Source of the DNA: HGM13862 sp031553915
Lineage (GTDB): Bacteria > Bacillota > Dehalobacteriia > UBA4068
Reading direction: 5' to 3'
NCBI GenBank assembly: GCA_031553915.1
Contig: JAVBKT010000014.1
Span: 1-64,000, forward strand
Length of the DNA stretch: 64,000 bases
The notes below the pieces were generated by a model, which was given only the letters and a program-made list of their open reading frames with translations, was not told where the DNA came from and made no database searches. This document shows, piece by piece, positions 34,132 through 42,164 of this stretch (within the stretch, counting starts at the first letter, position 1; each line of letters starts with the position of its first letter). Both the position numbers and the translations under genes were made by a program.

Positions 34132-34160
34132 TTGACAATTTACTAATTTACTAGTATACT
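34132..34160 (+). promoter_or_regulatory. Promoter with TACTA dyad operator, GIY-YIG operon
   Basis: TTGACA (34132-34137), 17-base spacer, TATACT (34155-34160). Arms TTTACTAATTTACTA (34139-34153) and TAGTAGTTTAGTAAA (34166-34180) match in 13 of 15 positions and frame the -10 box, so a dimeric regulator probably binds here. Confidence 0.82.
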
Positions 34161-34214
34161 AATTTTAGTAGTTTAGTAAACTGGAATGAAAGAAACACTG
34201 AAAGTGGAGAAAAA

Positions 34215-34586
34215 ATGGAGAAAAATCAACGCAAAGCGCTTTTGGAGCAATACAAAGAACTTAAAACCTATATGGGCGTGGTGCAAATCACCAACGAGCA
34301 AAACGGCAAAATCTATATTGCCGCCTACCCCAATCTCAAGAATAAATGGCTGAGCATTCAAAGCCAGCTGGATATGGGCAGGCATATGAATGCTTCCCTG
34401 CAAAAGGACTGGGATAGCTATGGCAAAGATGCTTTTAGCTATACTGTTTTGGCAGAGCAGGCCACAGATGATGTCGCTGATGTGCGCTGGGAGGTGAAAC
34501 AGCTGGAAAAAACCTGGCTGGCAAAGCTCACTCCCTATGGAGATAAGGGCTATAATAAAGAAAAAGCACCAAGAAATGGAGACTAA
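34215..34586 (+). CDS. GIY-YIG nuclease family protein
   Basis: 123 residues; the GIY-YIG core appears in divergent form as GVVQITNEQNGKIYIAAYPNLKNKW, followed by LQKDWDSYGKDAFSYTVLAEQ, typical of a small stand-alone clade in Bacillota. The canonical catalytic Arg and Glu are not obvious, so nuclease activity is uncertain. First gene of a two-gene unit with the DUF6530 gene five bases downstream. Confidence 0.78.
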   Translation: MEKNQRKALLEQYKELKTYMGVVQITNEQNGKIYIAAYPNLKNKWLSIQSQLDMGRHMNASLQKDWDSYGKDAFSYTVLAEQATDDVADVRWEVKQLEKTWLAKLTPYGDKGYNKEKAPRNGD

Positions 34587-34591
34587 CTAAG

Positions 34592-35071
34592 ATGAATATC
34601 CCTACAACGCTAAAGCATAAACCGGTGATTGTTGCCGCCAATTATGAAAATATTGATGGCCGCCAAGCATACCAAAGCGATGCCAAGGGGCTGTCTCTTG
34701 GCTTAGCGCAATGGAATGATCGCGGCAAGCTGGATATCTCTGCGAAGGTTTGGCGCTATACCGGTGAAAAATGGTCACGCCAGTCTGAAGAAATGCCGCT
34801 CAACCGCGTGCTTGATTTGGCCATTTTCCTCTGCCGTTCTTATCAATACTTTCAGGAAGCCTACCGCTACCCGAAGATGTATGATCCCGAGCAGCCGCAA
34901 ATTGACCGCATTGGTTTGCAGGGAGACGCTATGACCGTAGCTGTCTGCGCAGATAACCCGATGATTGATGAAGATATCCAGCTCTTTTCTCAGGCTTTGG
35001 CAACTGAGGGCGAGCTCTTGGGCGAGCGCTTCCACACTCTCGCCCGTCTGCTGAAGGAAATGGGATACTAA
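34592..35071 (+). CDS. DUF6530 family protein
   Basis: 159 residues, soluble, with the conserved blocks KGLSLGLAQWNDRGKLDISAKVWR, LDLAIFLCRSYQYFQEAYRYPKMYD and IDRIGLQGDAMTVAV, which I associate with DUF6530. The role is unknown. It shares the regulated promoter of the GIY-YIG gene. Confidence 0.72.
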   Translation: MNIPTTLKHKPVIVAANYENIDGRQAYQSDAKGLSLGLAQWNDRGKLDISAKVWRYTGEKWSRQSEEMPLNRVLDLAIFLCRSYQYFQEAYRYPKMYDPEQPQIDRIGLQGDAMTVAVCADNPMIDEDIQLFSQALATEGELLGERFHTLARLLKEMGY

Positions 35072-35225
35072 ATATATTCGCCGCTCATAATAAATCTTTA
35101 AAAAAAGCTCAGCCGCAATACACATTTAGTACATAATCCTAATATAATATATACTCATAGTAAATATTAACTTTGTTCTCAGAATTCCGGGTCCCCCTCC
35201 CGGTAACCATATAGATTCCTTTCTG

Positions 35226-35264
35226 CTACAACACCCCATCATAGATGGGGTGTTGTAGTTTATT
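35226..35264 (+). terminator. Terminator upstream of the pirin gene
   Basis: A perfect 15-bp stem CTACAACACCCCATC / GATGGGGTGTTGTAG with an ATA loop, then TTTATT. It closes the DUF6530 transcript. The 150 bases before it contain AT-rich sequence and a small CCGGG/CCCGG hairpin. Confidence 0.82.
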
Positions 35265-35324
35265 GCTAATTATTACTAATAAGAGTATAATAATATTGTA
35301 ATAATTATGAAAGGAATGATACCT

Positions 35325-36170
35325 ATGGCAATAAGAAAAGTGATTAAACAGGTACAAGGCTTTAATACTGTTGACGGGGCCGGGGTTCATCTGGTCCGTG
35401 TCTTGGGCGCCCAGACAGCAGAAGATTTTGATCCCTTTTTGATGCTTGATTCCTTTGATTCCCATAATCCCTCGGACTATATCAAAGGCTTTCCTACTCA
35501 TCCGCACCGAGGTATTGAAACGATTACTTATCTGATTAAAGGTAATATCGAGCATGAGGACAGCCTGGGTAATAAGGGGAGGATACTTTCCGGACAATCG
35601 CAGTGGATGACAGCTGGCAGCGGTATCATGCATCAGGAGATGCCGCAGGCAAGCGAGCATATGCTAGGTTTGCAAATATGGCTTAATCTGCCGCAAAAGG
35701 ATAAGATGAGCAACCCCGCCTACTTTGACATCACGCAGGAACAAATTGCCATGGTAGAAGAAGACTGCGGCACTGTCCGTGTGATTTCCGGCGCCTATCA
35801 AGACGCACTGGGGGTTAAACCAAAGTATGTCCAGGCTACGCTATATGACGTGGAATTGCTGCCTGGGCAGGAAATTGTTATTGACACCAAGCCGGATGAA
35901 AATGTTTTTATTTTCACTATCCTGGGCGACGTTTCGTCCAGCGGCACTTATGTGGCTGCTAAAACAGCAGCCCTTTTTGGCCCCGGGGATGCGCTTACCG
36001 TTAAGGCTGCCGAACAAGCAGGCAGCCGCTTTATCTTCTTTTCCGGGAAACCGCTGCATGAGCCGATAGCCTCTGGCGGGCCCATTGTCATGAACAGCCA
36101 AAAAGAGCTGATACAGGCTTTCCAAGAGCTGCGTGACAACACTTTTATTAAAGTAAACGCCAAACAATAG
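35325..36170 (+). CDS. Pirin family protein
   Basis: 281 residues from ATG 35325 (AAAGGAAT upstream). N-terminal cupin with the pirin metal signature FPTHPHRGIETITYLIKGNIEHEDS (His residues near 58, 60 and 102) and a C-terminal pirin domain (ALFGPGDALTVKAAEQAGSRFIFFSGKPLHEPI). Bacterial pirins include quercetin dioxygenases and enzyme modulators; the substrate is unknown. Confidence 0.93.
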   Translation: MAIRKVIKQVQGFNTVDGAGVHLVRVLGAQTAEDFDPFLMLDSFDSHNPSDYIKGFPTHPHRGIETITYLIKGNIEHEDSLGNKGRILSGQSQWMTAGSGIMHQEMPQASEHMLGLQIWLNLPQKDKMSNPAYFDITQEQIAMVEEDCGTVRVISGAYQDALGVKPKYVQATLYDVELLPGQEIVIDTKPDENVFIFTILGDVSSSGTYVAAKTAALFGPGDALTVKAAEQAGSRFIFFSGKPLHEPIASGGPIVMNSQKELIQAFQELRDNTFIKVNAKQ

Positions 36171-36197
36171 CAGCTATTGTCTTCACCTGCCACCAAC

Positions 36198-36224
36198 AAA
36201 AAGAACCCTAAAGGGTTCTTTTTG
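36198..36224 (+). terminator. Terminator between pirin and M24 peptidase genes
   Basis: AAAAAGAACCCT / AGGGTTCTTTTT around AA; usable from both sides. Confidence 0.85.
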
Positions 36225-36257
36225 CGACTAAATCACAATTTTTTTAATCACCTTAAA

Positions 36258-37448
36258 TCAAACAACCATAATTTCCCGCTCGCCATTGGTAATACAGATG
36301 CCGCCTGCTTCGCTGACCAAATAAGTGTCCTCGACACCCACAAGACCAATGCCGGGAATACTCTTTTTCGGTTCGAGGGCGATCACCATATTTTTTTCTA
36401 AAGGCTGGCGAAAACCGCGGGCAAGCACCGGATATTCGTCAATTTGTAGCCCTATTCCATGGCCGAGAAATCTGACGCTGCCATCTTTATACCCCATAAA
36501 ATTGGTAAGAAACTCCGCATCCAAGCTGCTGATAATCGTGTTATAAATATCCTCCGGAATAGCGCCCGGCTTTAACATTGCCGCTGCCTGCCGTTCAATC
36601 TCCAGGCATTGATGATGCATAGCCGCGACTTCTTTTGTCGGCTCTGCCCCAAACATATATATTTGCGTGCAATCAGAGTGATAGCCACTATAGCCATAGC
36701 CGATATCAATAAAGATCAAATCGCCGCGGCGCAGTTTGCGCTCGCGGTCACCGACAAAGGGAACTGCAGCGCTCATTCCCTTCATCCCGCCTGGGCCATC
36801 AAAACTGGTCGGGTAGATAGAATTATCGCCAAAGCCCAATTGCCCAACCACCATTTCCGCCTGAAAGCTGCCAAAACGGGATATCCCCTGATAGCCAAGA
36901 GATATCATCTCCTGATACAGCGACGCCGTTAGCTCGGCCTCATTCATCCCCTCTTTCAGCAAAGAGGGCGCCAGCGTATGTAATAAATAATCATGCTGCC
37001 GGGCGGCTTCTGCAATCATTGCCAGCTCGTACGGGCTTTTGCTGCTGCGCAGACATTGTACTATCGGATCAAGCGGTAAGATTTGTCCGATGGTGAAATA
37101 TTTCTCAAGGCGCTGAAGATGCGCCAGAGTGGCTACGTTGATGTCAAGATAGACCCGGCCCGGTTTGGGGCTAAGAAAGGACAACATTTCTTTATAAGAG
37201 CTCATGGGGTAAATCTCATCTATCAGCCCTTCATCCTTGGCCCTGGCATAGCTGCGGCGCACAAAATAAGCGCCTTCGCCATCATTTCTTAACACAAACA
37301 GGCCGTCCTGCATGGTGCCGGTAAAATAATATTGACTGATTTTATCGACAATCAAAGCCGCGTCCCAGTCCTGGCCGTTTGCTGAAAGAGCTTGGTAGAG
37401 CCGCTCCCTTCTTGCGGCAATTTCTTGCCTGGAGGGTGTCATTTGCAT
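36258..37448 (-). CDS. M24 family metallopeptidase (Xaa-Pro peptidase-like)
   Basis: 396 residues; an N-terminal creatinase-like domain and a C-terminal pita-bread domain from about residue 160. Metal ligands are visible in IDIGYGYSGYHSDCTQIY, LGHGIGL, ALEPK and VGVEDTYLV. The family removes residues before proline or acts on related substrates. A second Asp ligand is present in the first block, so it should be active. No good ribosome site is seen. The RHH gene ends 7 bases before its start, so the two may be co-transcribed. Confidence 0.93.
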   Translation of the reverse strand: MQMTPSRQEIAARRERLYQALSANGQDWDAALIVDKISQYYFTGTMQDGLFVLRNDGEGAYFVRRSYARAKDEGLIDEIYPMSSYKEMLSFLSPKPGRVYLDINVATLAHLQRLEKYFTIGQILPLDPIVQCLRSSKSPYELAMIAEAARQHDYLLHTLAPSLLKEGMNEAELTASLYQEMISLGYQGISRFGSFQAEMVVGQLGFGDNSIYPTSFDGPGGMKGMSAAVPFVGDRERKLRRGDLIFIDIGYGYSGYHSDCTQIYMFGAEPTKEVAAMHHQCLEIERQAAAMLKPGAIPEDIYNTIISSLDAEFLTNFMGYKDGSVRFLGHGIGLQIDEYPVLARGFRQPLEKNMVIALEPKKSIPGIGLVGVEDTYLVSEAGGICITNGEREIMVV

Positions 37449-37454
37449 AGTTAA

Positions 37455-37631
37455 TCACTTTTTCTGATCAATTTTTATTTTATGTTTTTGTAGCAGATCT
37501 TCGATTGCCTCATCAAGTAATCTGCTTTTAGGGATTCTGCTTTTTTCTGCTAATTTATTAAAAGGTGGCATCAATTCATTTTTTAATGATGATGTAAAGC
37601 GTGTTCTGTTTTTTAAAAACGGTTCAGCCAT
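37455..37631 (-). CDS. Ribbon-helix-helix (CopG/Arc-type) regulator
   Basis: 58 residues from ATG 37631, nine bases after AGGAG; a GTG three codons upstream is also open. The pattern RTRFTSSLKNELMPPFNKLAEKSRIPKSRLLDEAIEDLLQKH gives one strand and two helices, an RHH fold. It stands ahead of the M24 peptidase gene and divergent from a Cys-rich mini-gene with repeats in between, so autoregulation is likely. It could also be an antitoxin, but no toxin is recognised. Confidence 0.75.
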   Translation of the reverse strand: MAEPFLKNRTRFTSSLKNELMPPFNKLAEKSRIPKSRLLDEAIEDLLQKHKIKIDQKK

Positions 37632-37662
37632 AATACTCACTCCTATTTTTGTGACTATATAT

Positions 37663-37724
37663 ACTATAATACTAATGCTATGTTAAAACAATTGGTTGCA
37701 TATAGTGACTATATAGTGTATAGT
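37663..37724. promoter_or_regulatory. Back-to-back promoters with repeated operator
   Basis: Minus strand: TTGTTT (37686-37691), 17 bases, TATAGT (37663-37668). Plus strand: TTGCAT (37696-37701), 17 bases, TATAGT (37719-37724). GTGACTATATA occurs at 37651-37661, downstream of the minus start, and at 37705-37715, between the plus -35 and -10 boxes. Confidence 0.72.
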
Positions 37725-37750
37725 GATATTAAAAGAGGGGGGTGATGTTT

Positions 37751-37930
37751 ATGGATAAGAATAAGGTTTGCAAAGATTGTAAGCACTTCAGGCAACATTA
37801 TATTAAGTTCGGAAGAAGCTATCGGGATATTGCCTATGGACATTGCGTTTTTCCAAGATTAAAAAAGAGAGAAACTAATGAAAAAGCCTGTGGACAGTAT
37901 AAGGAAAGAGAATACAAAAAACCACTATAG
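37751..37930 (+). CDS. Small Cys-rich protein (CxxC...C...C)
   Basis: 59 residues from ATG 37751, placed behind GAGGGGGGTGAT; ATG 37745 and GTG 37742 are in frame. Cysteines fall as CKDCKHF, then HC(V)F and KACGQY, which looks like a four-Cys metal site in a basic protein. No family function is recognised. It has its own promoter and terminator and is divergent from the RHH gene. Confidence 0.68.
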   Translation: MDKNKVCKDCKHFRQHYIKFGRSYRDIAYGHCVFPRLKKRETNEKACGQYKEREYKKPL

Positions 37931-37951
37931 TAAAATGACTATAGTGGTTTT
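37918..37951 (+). terminator. Bidirectional terminator, Cys-rich gene and tRNA operon
   Basis: AAACCACTATAG / CTATAGTGGTTT around TAAAATGA, with A- and T-runs on the two sides. It ends three bases from the CCA end of tRNA-Arg on the minus strand. Confidence 0.85.
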
Positions 37952-37953
37952 CA

Positions 37954-38030
37954 TGGTGCGCCCAGCAGGACTCGAACCTGCGACCTTCTGGTTCGTAGCC
38001 AGACACTCTATCCAGCTGAGCTATGAGCGC
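37954..38030 (-). tRNA. tRNA-Arg(ACG)
   Basis: 77 bases including an encoded CCA. Acceptor GCGCTCA/TGGGCGC (one G-U), D-arm GCTC-AGCTGGATA-GAGT, anticodon stem TCTGG/CCAGA with loop CTACGAA, T-arm GCAGG-TTCGAGT-CCTGC. ACG is read as ICG. Last gene of a three-tRNA operon. Confidence 0.97.
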
Positions 38031-38049
38031 ACGGCGGCTAGACGCCGCT

Positions 38050-38143
38050 TGGCGGAGAGCAAGGGATTCGAACCCTCGATACGGGTCTAAACCGTATACT
38101 CGCTTAGCAGGCGAGCGCCTTCGACCGACTCGGCCAACTCTCC
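38050..38143 (-). tRNA. tRNA-Ser(GCT)
   Basis: 94 bases with encoded CCA and discriminator G. Class II tRNA with a long variable arm (TATACGG...CCGTAT). Anticodon loop CTGCTAA gives GCT, decoding AGC/AGU. Middle gene of the operon. Confidence 0.97.
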
Positions 38144-38166
38144 TTATTCTTTGCGCTTGAATTCGC

Positions 38167-38256
38167 TGGCGGAGGGGGTGGGATTCGAACCCACGGAACC
38201 CTTTCAGGCTCAACGGTTTTCAAGACCGTCACCTTCAACCGCTCGGACACCCCTCC
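38167..38256 (-). tRNA. tRNA-Ser(TGA)
   Basis: 90 bases with encoded CCA and discriminator G. Acceptor GGAGGGG/CCCCTCC, long variable arm, anticodon loop CTTGAAA giving TGA for UCN codons. First gene of the operon and adjacent to serS, whose product charges it. Confidence 0.97.
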
Positions 38257-38282
38257 CAAAAGAGGATTTGGCCTACCTTCGT

Positions 38283-38311
38283 ATATTATCAAATAATGCC
38301 AAACATGTCAA
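38283..38311 (-). promoter_or_regulatory. Promoter of the tRNA operon
   Basis: Minus strand TTGACA (38306-38311), 17 bases, TAATAT (38283-38288), 27 bases from the tRNA-Ser(TGA) 5' end. Confidence 0.85.
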
Positions 38312-38404
38312 TCAAAACCTGGGGAAATTTTCTCTACAGATAGCCTATAAATATCGCAGCAAATTAAGTTTTCCTTATTTATAAAGAAAAATACCTCAAA
38401 GGTA

Positions 38405-38433
38405 TTGAATAATACTAATATGCGTAATATAAT
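38405..38433 (+). promoter_or_regulatory. Promoter of serS
   Basis: TTGAAT (38405-38410), 17 bases, TATAAT (38428-38433), leaving a leader of about 20 bases. That is far too short for a T-box. Confidence 0.82.
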
Positions 38434-38460
38434 GGGAAATCATACCTAGGAGGTAAATAT

Positions 38461-39729
38461 ATGCTGGATCTCAAATTTGTTAGAGCCAATCCTGACTTGG
38501 TTATTGAAGCGCTCGCCAAAAGGGGCGGTAAAATATCTCTTGATTCTTTTATTGCTTTGGAAGAGCAAAGACGCGCTATGCTGGCTGATGTAGAAGAAAA
38601 AAAAGCAAAGCGCAATGCGGTATCCAAAGAAATCGGCAAAATGAAACAATCAGGAGAGGATGCTTCCGCCATTATGGCGGAAATGCGCCAATTAGGCGAT
38701 GAGATCTCAGCTGTTGATAACCGCTTAAAAGAGGTCGAGGAAGAGCTCACCGATATTTTGCTTGGCATCCCCAATATCCCGCACCCAAGTGTGCCTGTGG
38801 GCGCCGATGACAGCGCCAATGTAGAGCTTCGCAAGTGGGGAGAGCCTGCCCAGCTTGCTTTTACGCCGCTCAATCATTGGGATATTGGCGCTAATTTGGA
38901 TATTCTTGATTTTGAACGCGCGGCCAAAATTTCCGGCGCCCGTTTCACCGTCTACAAGGGCTTAGGCGCACGACTGGAACGCGCTGTGATCAATTTCTTT
39001 CTCGATTTGCATACTGACCATCATGGTTACACGGAAATCTTTCCGCCCTATATGGTGAACAGCAACTCGATGCGCGGCACCGGACAGCTGCCCAAATTCA
39101 AGGAAGACATGTTTAAAATCGAGGGTACTGACTATTATCTGATCCCCACCGCAGAAGTTCCTGTGACCAATTTGCTCGGCAATGAGATTCTCGAAGACAA
39201 GGATTTGCCGATTCGCTATACTGCCTATACCGCCTGTTTTCGCGCTGAAGCCGGAGCTGCCGGCCGTGACACTCGCGGGCTGATTCGCCAGCACCAGTTT
39301 AATAAGGTGGAGCTGGTCAAATTCACTACTCCGGAGAGCAGCTATGAAGAGCTGGAAAAGCTGACTAATGACGCTGAAGAGGTGTTGCAAAAGCTGGGCC
39401 TCCCCTACCGTGTGGTCTGCCTTTCAACTGGGGATATGGGCTTTGGCTCTGCTAAAACCTATGATCTGGAGGTTTGGCTGCCGGGCTTTGATGGTTACCG
39501 CGAAATTTCCAGCTGTTCAAATTATGAAGATTTCCAGGCCCGGCGCGCTAATATCCGCTTCCGCAGAGAAAACGGCAAGCCGGAATTTGTCCACACGCTT
39601 AATGGCTCCGGTGTGGCTGTAGGGCGCACTGTAGCCGCTATTTTGGAGAACTATCAGCAAGCTGACGGTTCGGTAAAAATCCCCCAAGCGCTGATCCCTT
39701 ATATGGGCGGTATTGACATCATAAAATAA
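38461..39729 (+). CDS. serS: Serine--tRNA ligase
   Basis: 422 residues. N-terminal long coiled-coil arm (residues 30-105) that grips the tRNA variable arm, then the class II core: motif 2 TACFRAEAGAAGRDTRGLIRQHQFNKVEL and motif 3 HTLNGSGVAVGRTVAAILENYQ. It charges tRNA-Ser; two tRNA-Ser genes lie divergently 200 bases upstream. AGGAGG precedes the ATG. Confidence 0.98.
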   Translation: MLDLKFVRANPDLVIEALAKRGGKISLDSFIALEEQRRAMLADVEEKKAKRNAVSKEIGKMKQSGEDASAIMAEMRQLGDEISAVDNRLKEVEEELTDILLGIPNIPHPSVPVGADDSANVELRKWGEPAQLAFTPLNHWDIGANLDILDFERAAKISGARFTVYKGLGARLERAVINFFLDLHTDHHGYTEIFPPYMVNSNSMRGTGQLPKFKEDMFKIEGTDYYLIPTAEVPVTNLLGNEILEDKDLPIRYTAYTACFRAEAGAAGRDTRGLIRQHQFNKVELVKFTTPESSYEELEKLTNDAEEVLQKLGLPYRVVCLSTGDMGFGSAKTYDLEVWLPGFDGYREISSCSNYEDFQARRANIRFRRENGKPEFVHTLNGSGVAVGRTVAAILENYQQADGSVKIPQALIPYMGGIDIIK

Positions 39730-39782
39730 ATACCACAGCCCGGCTAAGATTATTCCGCAAAGCAAACACTGTTCAAATAAAG

Positions 39783-39818
39783 AAAAAAGACACCTGCTGA
39801 GCAGGTGTCTTTTTTGTC
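39783..39818 (+). terminator. Terminator between serS and the acetate transporter gene
   Basis: AAAAAAGACACCTGC / GCAGGTGTCTTTTTT around TGA; symmetric and usable from both sides. Confidence 0.9.
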
Positions 39819-39828
39819 TAGACTAAAA

Positions 39829-40440
39829 TTATTTTGCTTCGTTCAGCTTGCCAAAGGGTGCGCCGATCGGCAAAAAGGTACGGCCAAAATGATTATTCAA
39901 AACATTGGCGCCGCTGCCGTAAAAAGATAAGAGCGCGATAGCCAGCTCGGCAAAGGCAGCCAGCATATGGAACCCATGCGCCAGAGAGCTTTCCGGGAAG
40001 AGGGTGCTGACAGCAAGACCAATAAAGAGCAGATCAATGCAGACGAAAATGAGGAATAATACCTTGTTGGTGCGGGTGGCGCCGATAGTGAGAAAAATGG
40101 TCATGATCAAATAACCGATAAAAGCGAAACCCATCTGCGCCGGATCAAAATTAGACTGCAAGGCCTCACCAAGGGCGCCGAGATTAATCAGCCAAGAGGT
40201 AGCCATCGCCAGCCAGAAAAAGCCATAGGCGCAAAAAGCAGTGCCTCCAAAAACATTACCTTTTTTATAATCCAAAATACCCGCAGTTAGCTGGGCCAAT
40301 GCGCCCAAAAAAATTGCCCACGGCAAAATATATGCTGTTCCATCTGTAATACCCAGCTTTTGGCTGGAAGCAACCAGGGTTACCATTGCTAAACCGAAGA
40401 GACCCAGGGCCGTCGGGTCAACATGTGTTTTTTCAGACAT
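39829..40440 (-). CDS. Acetate uptake transporter (SatP/YaaH, GPR1/FUN34 family)
   Basis: 203 residues from ATG 40440, six bases after GGAGG; an in-frame ATG nine codons upstream is less likely. Six membrane helices and the family motifs DPTALGLFGLAMVT (NPAPLGL-type) and AFCAYGFFWLAMA. The family moves acetate or succinate with protons as hexamers. It fits a fermentative lifestyle with acetate as substrate or product. Confidence 0.93.
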   Translation of the reverse strand: MSEKTHVDPTALGLFGLAMVTLVASSQKLGITDGTAYILPWAIFLGALAQLTAGILDYKKGNVFGGTAFCAYGFFWLAMATSWLINLGALGEALQSNFDPAQMGFAFIGYLIMTIFLTIGATRTNKVLFLIFVCIDLLFIGLAVSTLFPESSLAHGFHMLAAFAELAIALLSFYGSGANVLNNHFGRTFLPIGAPFGKLNEAK

Positions 40441-40636
40441 TTCTCGCCTCCGCATACTTTTTTTCATTACACACTGTATGCTATGGTATCAAACCCGTCA
40501 TTGCCTGTCAATAGCTTAAATATTTTTTCTTTTGCGGATTTTATTGCCAGAACAGTTTTTTGCATTTGCATACGCATAATGATATAATATTTTTATTACT
40601 AGATAAAAACAGAGAAACAAATGAAGGGAGAACGCT

Positions 40637-40969
40637 ATGGACATTCAGGGAGTACCTTTCACTGTTGTTGACTGGAACAAGATGGAAAAAACCGTTTATC
40701 CCGGGGCAGCCGGTGAAGCCACTTGGCGCATCTTTGAAATGGGTAATATCCGCGTACGCATGGTTGAATATAGCCCCGGCTATGAAGCTGACGGCTGGTG
40801 TGACCGAGGGCATGTGCTGCTGGTCTATGAAGGAGAGCTGATTAGCGAAAGGCAGGACGGCACCATTAATGTGCTAAAGGCCGGTATGAGCTATCAAACC
40901 TCGAACGACCCCCAAAATATGCACCGCTCCCGCACCCAAACAGGAGCAAAATTATATATCGTTGATTAG
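40637..40969 (+). CDS. DHCW-motif cupin-fold protein
   Basis: 110 residues, single cupin barrel. The YEADGWCDRGHVLLVYEGEL stretch is the characteristic motif (residues about 50-70), with a second conserved GMSYQTSNDPQNMHRSRT. Cys and His could bind metal. Function unknown. Own ribosome site (AAGGGAG) and terminator. Confidence 0.85.
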   Translation: MDIQGVPFTVVDWNKMEKTVYPGAAGEATWRIFEMGNIRVRMVEYSPGYEADGWCDRGHVLLVYEGELISERQDGTINVLKAGMSYQTSNDPQNMHRSRTQTGAKLYIVD

Positions 40970-40972
40970 CCA

Positions 40973-41000
40973 AAAGCCAAAGTAAATTTACTTTGGCTTT
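40973..41000 (+). terminator. Palindromic terminator after the cupin gene
   Basis: AAAGCCAAAGTAAA followed directly by its complement, 28 bases. Confidence 0.8.
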
Positions 41001-41004
41001 CCTG

Positions 41005-41033
41005 TTGCCGATTTATACAATTTGTAGTATTCT
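41005..41033 (+). promoter_or_regulatory. Promoter of the zinc-ribbon membrane protein gene
   Basis: TTGCCG (41005-41010), 17 bases, TATTCT (41028-41033). Confidence 0.65.
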
Positions 41034-41065
41034 GTATATATAAACTTCTCCAAGGAGGCAGGCCG

Positions 41066-41761
41066 ATGTTTTGGTATGAAAAAATTGCTACTACTCCCCT
41101 GCATTTTCATTGGCTGGTCCGCTTTATCCTGCTGCCAGCTCATGCCATCTTCCTCATCATAACCTTTATTTTGGCAACCCTTAATCTTACTATCGGCGGA
41201 GTCAGCGCCTATGCCCTGCTCTTTTTGCAATATATCGTACCCTTTGTTTTTACTGTTTTAATTTTTATCGGCTTTTTCAACTGGCGCAAATATGCCTGGG
41301 CGCTGATGATTATCATGTCATTATTTTATACTGCCGTTGGCATCATTATCACTGCTTCCTATGCCATACTGTTTTCCGCCCGCGAGGTTCCCGCCTGGTT
41401 TAGGGATCTGCCTACCGTTTATAATTTCAGCATGCTCTGGATGACTATTATCTCCGCCCTGCTGACCGCAGCCTGTATCTTCATCTTTCTCTACTACCTC
41501 AAAAGAAAACAGCTCTTTTTGCTGTCAGAGGCCCAAGAGGATTTTCCTCCTCCCTTCCATCTGGGCAGCAAAACAGTAGAAATAGATTATCCCGGTACAG
41601 AACCATCCGAGCTTACCGACCAACCCCCGCTGCAACATCACGATTTTTCTTACTATCCGGTGGAAAAGACTAATAACATAAATAACTTTTGCCCTAATTG
41701 CGGCTCATTGCTCAGCAACGGCAGCACTCTTTGCGACAGCTGTGGCACAAAGATAGAATAA
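41066..41761 (+). CDS. Membrane protein with C-terminal zinc ribbon
   Basis: 231 residues: four membrane helices (about 18-40, 48-72, 78-103, 126-152), a Pro/Glu-rich linker and a C-terminal CPNCG...CDSCG zinc ribbon (residues 209-227). The helical part resembles DUF4389-type proteins, but the assignment is loose. Single-gene unit with AAGGAGG. Unknown function. Confidence 0.78.
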   Translation: MFWYEKIATTPLHFHWLVRFILLPAHAIFLIITFILATLNLTIGGVSAYALLFLQYIVPFVFTVLIFIGFFNWRKYAWALMIIMSLFYTAVGIIITASYAILFSAREVPAWFRDLPTVYNFSMLWMTIISALLTAACIFIFLYYLKRKQLFLLSEAQEDFPPPFHLGSKTVEIDYPGTEPSELTDQPPLQHHDFSYYPVEKTNNINNFCPNCGSLLSNGSTLCDSCGTKIE

Positions 41762-41780
41762 AACAAGTTAATCCCATATC

Positions 41781-41813
41781 TAAAGCACAGCTTTTTTAAT
41801 GCTGTGCTTTTTC
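41781..41813 (+). terminator. Terminator after the zinc-ribbon membrane protein gene
   Basis: AAAGCACAGC / GCTGTGCTTT with a T-rich loop, then TTCC. Confidence 0.8.
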
Positions 41814-41885
41814 CTGTTTATTCATAAGCAACAAAAACCGACAATATATTATTACAGCAATTATTTATCTTCTTGGAGGTGGCTT

Positions 41886-42164
41886 ATGGATATCATGCAA
41901 TTTTTCCAGCAGTTTCTCATTGAACAGGCTTTGATTCTCGTTCCGGTATTGATGGTTATTGGCGCTTTTCTCAAAAAGACGCCCAAGGTATCAAGCTGGT
42001 CAATTCCCTGGATTCTCTTTGTTCTTGGCATTATTGGCGGCATGCTGATACTTGGCTTTAATATTTACGGAATGATGCAAGGGATTATAGCCTCCGGTGT
42101 GGCGGTATTTGCGCATCAGCTCTACAAGCAAGCAAAGAATGGCTCAGCATCAAAAAGAAGCTGA
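41886..42164 (+). CDS. Holin-like small membrane protein
   Basis: 92 residues from ATG 41886, with TTGGAGGTG upstream; a longer reading from 41799 overlaps the previous terminator. Two or three helices (about 12-28, 42-60, 64-82) and a basic Lys/Arg/Ser tail, as in phage holins of Gram-positives. No endolysin or other phage gene is adjacent. The last codons also form an inverted repeat (AATGGCTCAGC/GCTGAGCCATT) that may terminate the transcript. Confidence 0.68.
   Translation: MDIMQFFQQFLIEQALILVPVLMVIGAFLKKTPKVSSWSIPWILFVLGIIGGMLILGFNIYGMMQGIIASGVAVFAHQLYKQAKNGSASKRS

Noticed and set aside
38257..38460. T-box riboswitch upstream of serS
   Set aside because: The promoter lies only about 20 bases before the ribosome site and no TGGNACCGCG-type T-box core or terminator is present.
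41886..42164. Prophage, suggested by the holin-like gene
   Set aside because: No capsid, terminase, integrase or lysin genes nearby; the ImmA/IrrE pair alone is not enough.
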